From assembly GCA_934167885.1 (NCBI GenBank), contig CAKPMB010000001.1, positions 111,256 to 175,255 of the forward strand: a DNA stretch of 64,000 nucleotides. The letters run 5' to 3'. Shown piece by piece: positions 61,473 to 64,000 of the stretch. Positions within the stretch are counted from its first letter, which is position 1, and every line of letters starts with the position of its first letter. The position numbers were made by a program, and so were the translations under genes. The notes under the pieces are model-generated. The model saw only the letters and a list, made by a program, of their open reading frames with translations. It was not told where the DNA came from and did no database searches. Source of the stretch: an uncultured Bacilli bacterium (lineage in GTDB: Bacteria; Bacillota_I; Bacilli_A; RF39; UBA660).

Positions 61473-63968
61473 ATGAACATAATAAAGAAGATTTTTGATC
61501 ATGATTATAAAGAATTGAATAGATTTAAAAAATATGCCGATCAAATAATGGCATTAGATGAAGAATTTAAGAAGAAAACAGATGAAGAGTTAAAACAAAA
61601 TACTATTTCTTTTAAAGATAGATTAGCAAAAGGTGAGACACTTGAAGATATATTGGTGCCAGCGTATGCAACGGTAAGAGAAATGGCTTATCGTAAGCTT
61701 GGTGAGAAAGCCTTTTATGTGCAATTACTTGGTGCTATTGCCATTCATTTTGGAAATATAGCAGAGCTTAGAACTGGTGAAGGAAAAACATTAGTTACTA
61801 CTTTTCCGGCATATTTGAATGCCTTAACAGGCAAAGGTGTGCATGTTGTAACTGTCAATGAATACTTGACAGTTCGTAATGCTGAATGGATGGGACCTAT
61901 ATATGAAGCATTAGGTTTAACTGTTGGTATAAATCGAAGAGAATTATCACCAAAGGAAAAGAAAGAGCAATATGCATGTGATATTATTTATACAACTAAT
62001 AATGAATTAGGTTTTGATTACTTGCGTGATAATATGGTTATTCGTCGTGAAAATAGAGTATTAAGAGGACTTAATTACGCTATAATAGATGAAGCAGATT
62101 CGATTTTAATTGATGAAGCTAGAACACCATTAATAATCTCTGGTGGCCAACTAAAAAGTGCTAATTTATATTTGGATGCTGATCGTTTCGCTAAGAGTTT
62201 AAAAGATAAAGAAGACTATGATTATGATGAAAAGACAAAGAATGTATCATTAAATGATGAAGGTGTTACAAAGGCTGAAAAGTATTTTCATGTTGATAAT
62301 TTATATAGTATTGAACATAATGATTTAGTTCATTATATTAATCAAGCTTTAAAAGCAAATTATGCTATGAAAAAGGATTTTGATTATGTTGTTCAAGATG
62401 GTGAAGTTTTAATAGTCGATCCATTTACAGGTCGTATTATGAAAGGACGTCAATGGAGTGATGGTCTACATCAAGCAGTAGAAGCTAAAGAAGGGGTTAA
62501 AATTAATGAAGAAACCAAGACAGTAGCAACTATAACTTTCCAAAATTTATTTAGAATGTATGAAAAATTGTCAGGTATGACAGGAACTGCTAAGACTGAA
62601 GAAGAAGAATTCAGAAATATTTATAATATGTATGTTATTGTTATTCCAACTAATAAGCCAGTAGCACGTGTTGATTATGCTGATTTAGTTTATCCAACTT
62701 TGAAAGGAAAATATAAAGCAATTGTTAATGTTATCGATGAAATTCATAAAACAGGTCAACCAATTCTAGTTGGAACTATTGCTGTAGAAACAAGTGAATT
62801 AATTAGCAATATGCTAACTAAAAAAGGTATAAAACATGAAGTATTAAATGCTAAGAACCATGCAAGAGAAGCTGAAATTATTTCACATGCTGGTGAAAAA
62901 GGTGCTGTAACTATTGCAACTAATATGGCAGGTCGTGGAACTGATATTAAATTAACAGATGAAACCAAAGCATTGGGTGGTTTGTGTGTTATAGGAACAG
63001 AAAGACATGAGTCACGTCGTATTGATAATCAGTTACGTGGTCGTAGTGGTCGTCAAGGAGATCCTGGTATGAGTCAATTCTTTGTTTCAATGGAAGATGA
63101 ATTAATGGTTCGTTTTGGAACTGATAGAATTAAGAGCATGCTTCAGGCTGTCGGTTTTGATGACAATCAAGCAATACGTAGTAAAACGTTTACTAAGGCT
63201 ATTGGCACAGCTCAAGCTCGTGTAGAAGGAAATAACTTTGATATTCGTAAGCAATTGCTTCAATATGATGATGTTATGAATAATCAAAGAGAAGATATTT
63301 ATGCTCGTAGAAATGAAATCTTAGATAATGATTCTATTCATGAAACAGTATTAAATACATTCTTTAACCATATTGCTGATGTTGTTAGTAGTCATTTGCC
63401 ACCTGAAGATAAATTAACGGATAAGGATATTGAAGATATTCTTGCATATGTTAATCAAAACTTGTTAAAAAAGGATTTAAAAGCAAGTGATTTAAAAGAT
63501 AATGATAGTGAATATGTTATAAATTATATTTATGATTTAATTGTAAAAGAGTATGAAGATAAAATTAAAGCCATTCCTACTGAAATAACAAATGAGTTTG
63601 AAAAAGCTATCAGCTTAAATGTTATTGATAAGTATTGGACAGAGAACATAAATTCATTATCACATTTACGTGAATCTGTAATGATGCGTGGATATGGTGG
63701 CCAAGATCCTTTACGTGCATATAGCATGGAGGGTTTGGATATGTATGAAAAAATGTTAGAAAATATTGATAAAGATATTACAACATTCTTATTAAAAGCT
63801 GAGGTAAAACAAAATACTGAAAGAAAAGAAGTAACTAAAAACAAATTGACAAATGATAATGATACAACAACTAAAAATGTGCCTAAAAAAGCTGATAAGA
63901 AAGTTGGAAGAAACGATCCATGTCCATGTGGAAGTGGAAAAAAATATAAAAACTGTTGTGGTAAATAG
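61473..63968 (+). CDS. secA: protein translocase ATPase SecA
   Basis: 831 aa. SecA drives proteins through SecYEG. Walker A is RTGEGKT; other motifs are VNEYLTVRNAEWMG, DEADSILIDEARTPLIISG, SGMTGTAKTEEEEF, TNMAGRGTDIKL and QLRGRSGRQGDPG. The C-terminal zinc tail GRNDPCPCGSGKKYKNCCG is intact. ATG 61473 follows GTGAGGTG. In B. subtilis prfB follows, but here prfB is elsewhere. Confidence 0.98.
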   Translation: MNIIKKIFDHDYKELNRFKKYADQIMALDEEFKKKTDEELKQNTISFKDRLAKGETLEDILVPAYATVREMAYRKLGEKAFYVQLLGAIAIHFGNIAELRTGEGKTLVTTFPAYLNALTGKGVHVVTVNEYLTVRNAEWMGPIYEALGLTVGINRRELSPKEKKEQYACDIIYTTNNELGFDYLRDNMVIRRENRVLRGLNYAIIDEADSILIDEARTPLIISGGQLKSANLYLDADRFAKSLKDKEDYDYDEKTKNVSLNDEGVTKAEKYFHVDNLYSIEHNDLVHYINQALKANYAMKKDFDYVVQDGEVLIVDPFTGRIMKGRQWSDGLHQAVEAKEGVKINEETKTVATITFQNLFRMYEKLSGMTGTAKTEEEEFRNIYNMYVIVIPTNKPVARVDYADLVYPTLKGKYKAIVNVIDEIHKTGQPILVGTIAVETSELISNMLTKKGIKHEVLNAKNHAREAEIISHAGEKGAVTIATNMAGRGTDIKLTDETKALGGLCVIGTERHESRRIDNQLRGRSGRQGDPGMSQFFVSMEDELMVRFGTDRIKSMLQAVGFDDNQAIRSKTFTKAIGTAQARVEGNNFDIRKQLLQYDDVMNNQREDIYARRNEILDNDSIHETVLNTFFNHIADVVSSHLPPEDKLTDKDIEDILAYVNQNLLKKDLKASDLKDNDSEYVINYIYDLIVKEYEDKIKAIPTEITNEFEKAISLNVIDKYWTENINSLSHLRESVMMRGYGGQDPLRAYSMEGLDMYEKMLENIDKDITTFLLKAEVKQNTERKEVTKNKLTNDNDTTTKNVPKKADKKVGRNDPCPCGSGKKYKNCCGK

Positions 63969-63987
63969 CCCATAAAATAAGGGCTTG
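63967..63987 (+). terminator. hairpin after secA
   Basis: AGCCC / GGGCT with a nine-base loop directly at the secA stop; no T run within the window, so terminator function is uncertain. Confidence 0.35.
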
Positions 63988-64000
63988 TGAGATTTTGAAA

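Noticed and set aside
1..64000. CRISPR array, tRNA, rRNA, insertion sequence or prophage
   Set aside because: No regularly spaced direct repeats, no tRNA or rRNA consensus segments and no transposase, integrase or phage proteins were found; the repeated terminators at 27257, 28002 and 28782 belong to gene cassettes, not spacers.
1..64000. Mycoplasma-type genetic code (UGA as Trp)
   Set aside because: Several genes end in TGA and the RF2 gene with its UGA switch is present.

Overview
The window is a chromosome segment of a very AT-rich, spore-forming Bacillota (low-GC Gram-positive). It contains the replication origin with dnaA-dnaN-recF-gyrB-gyrA. It also carries many genes found only in endospore formers (bofA, ricT, spoVT, spoVG, yabP, yabQ, gerQ, spoIIR, spoIIQ, spoIIID), strong Shine-Dalgarno sites (AGGAGG, GGTGAT) and almost all genes on the + strand away from oriC. 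The protein style (Lys/Asn/Ile-rich, short domain versions, SipW/TasA-type surface proteins) suggests an uncultured gut lineage of Bacilli/Erysipelotrichia type, but that placement is inference. UGA is a normal stop here: several genes end in TGA, and prfB has the autoregulatory UGA frameshift. The genetic code is therefore 11, not the mycoplasma code.

Layout. 1-2.3 kb: the 3' part of a LytR-CpsA-Psr protein with PASTA-like repeats and a convergent hypothetical membrane protein. 2.3-2.7 kb: oriC with clustered DnaA boxes. 2.7-11.7 kb: dnaA, dnaN, a ComK homologue in the place usually held by the S4-domain gene yaaA, recF, gyrB, gyrA. 11.7-21.3 kb: SRP RNA, tadA, dnaX, ybaB, recR, bofA, holB, ricT, trmN6-like, pth, mfd. 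21.3-25.6 kb: an unknown gene, spoVT, T-box-metG, tatD, a 3D-domain protein. 25.7-29.6 kb: five tandem TasA/SipW-signal paralogues, each with its own promoter and four with a clear terminator; this is the most distinctive region. 29.6-34.4 kb: spoVG, yabP, yabQ, divIC, tilS, ftsH. 34.4-45.2 kb: an O-antigen-ligase-like protein, a LysM lipoprotein, dusB, an RDD protein, lysS with an extra tRNA-binding domain, prfB, two YitT proteins, cdaA-cdaR. 45.2-48.8 kb: minus-strand LemA-like, GerQ-like and class A PBP genes around a + strand pduL. 48.8-64 kb: ywiB-like, rpoE, prfA, prmC, spoIIR, an unknown membrane protein, fba, murA, an SGNH hydrolase, rpmE, rpiB, a DUF1146 gene, spoIIQ, spoIIID, mbl, tagO-like, csp, hpf, secA.

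How the genes fit together. Most of the window is housekeeping: replication and repair, translation and its quality control, cell wall synthesis (murA, class A PBP, tagO, mbl, LCP protein), c-di-AMP synthesis (cdaA/cdaR) and secretion (SRP RNA, secA, ftsH). A sporulation programme is spread through it: spoIIR and spoIIQ for forespore-mother cell signalling, spoIIID, bofA and spoVT for later control, yabP/yabQ and gerQ for cortex and coat. From memory, the order matches two separate blocks of the Bacillus subtilis map, the origin-right block and the roughly 3.6-3.9 Mb block, here joined within 64 kb.

I found no tRNA or rRNA gene, CRISPR array, insertion sequence or prophage gene. The only gap between genes above 300 bases is the oriC region (2268-2732).
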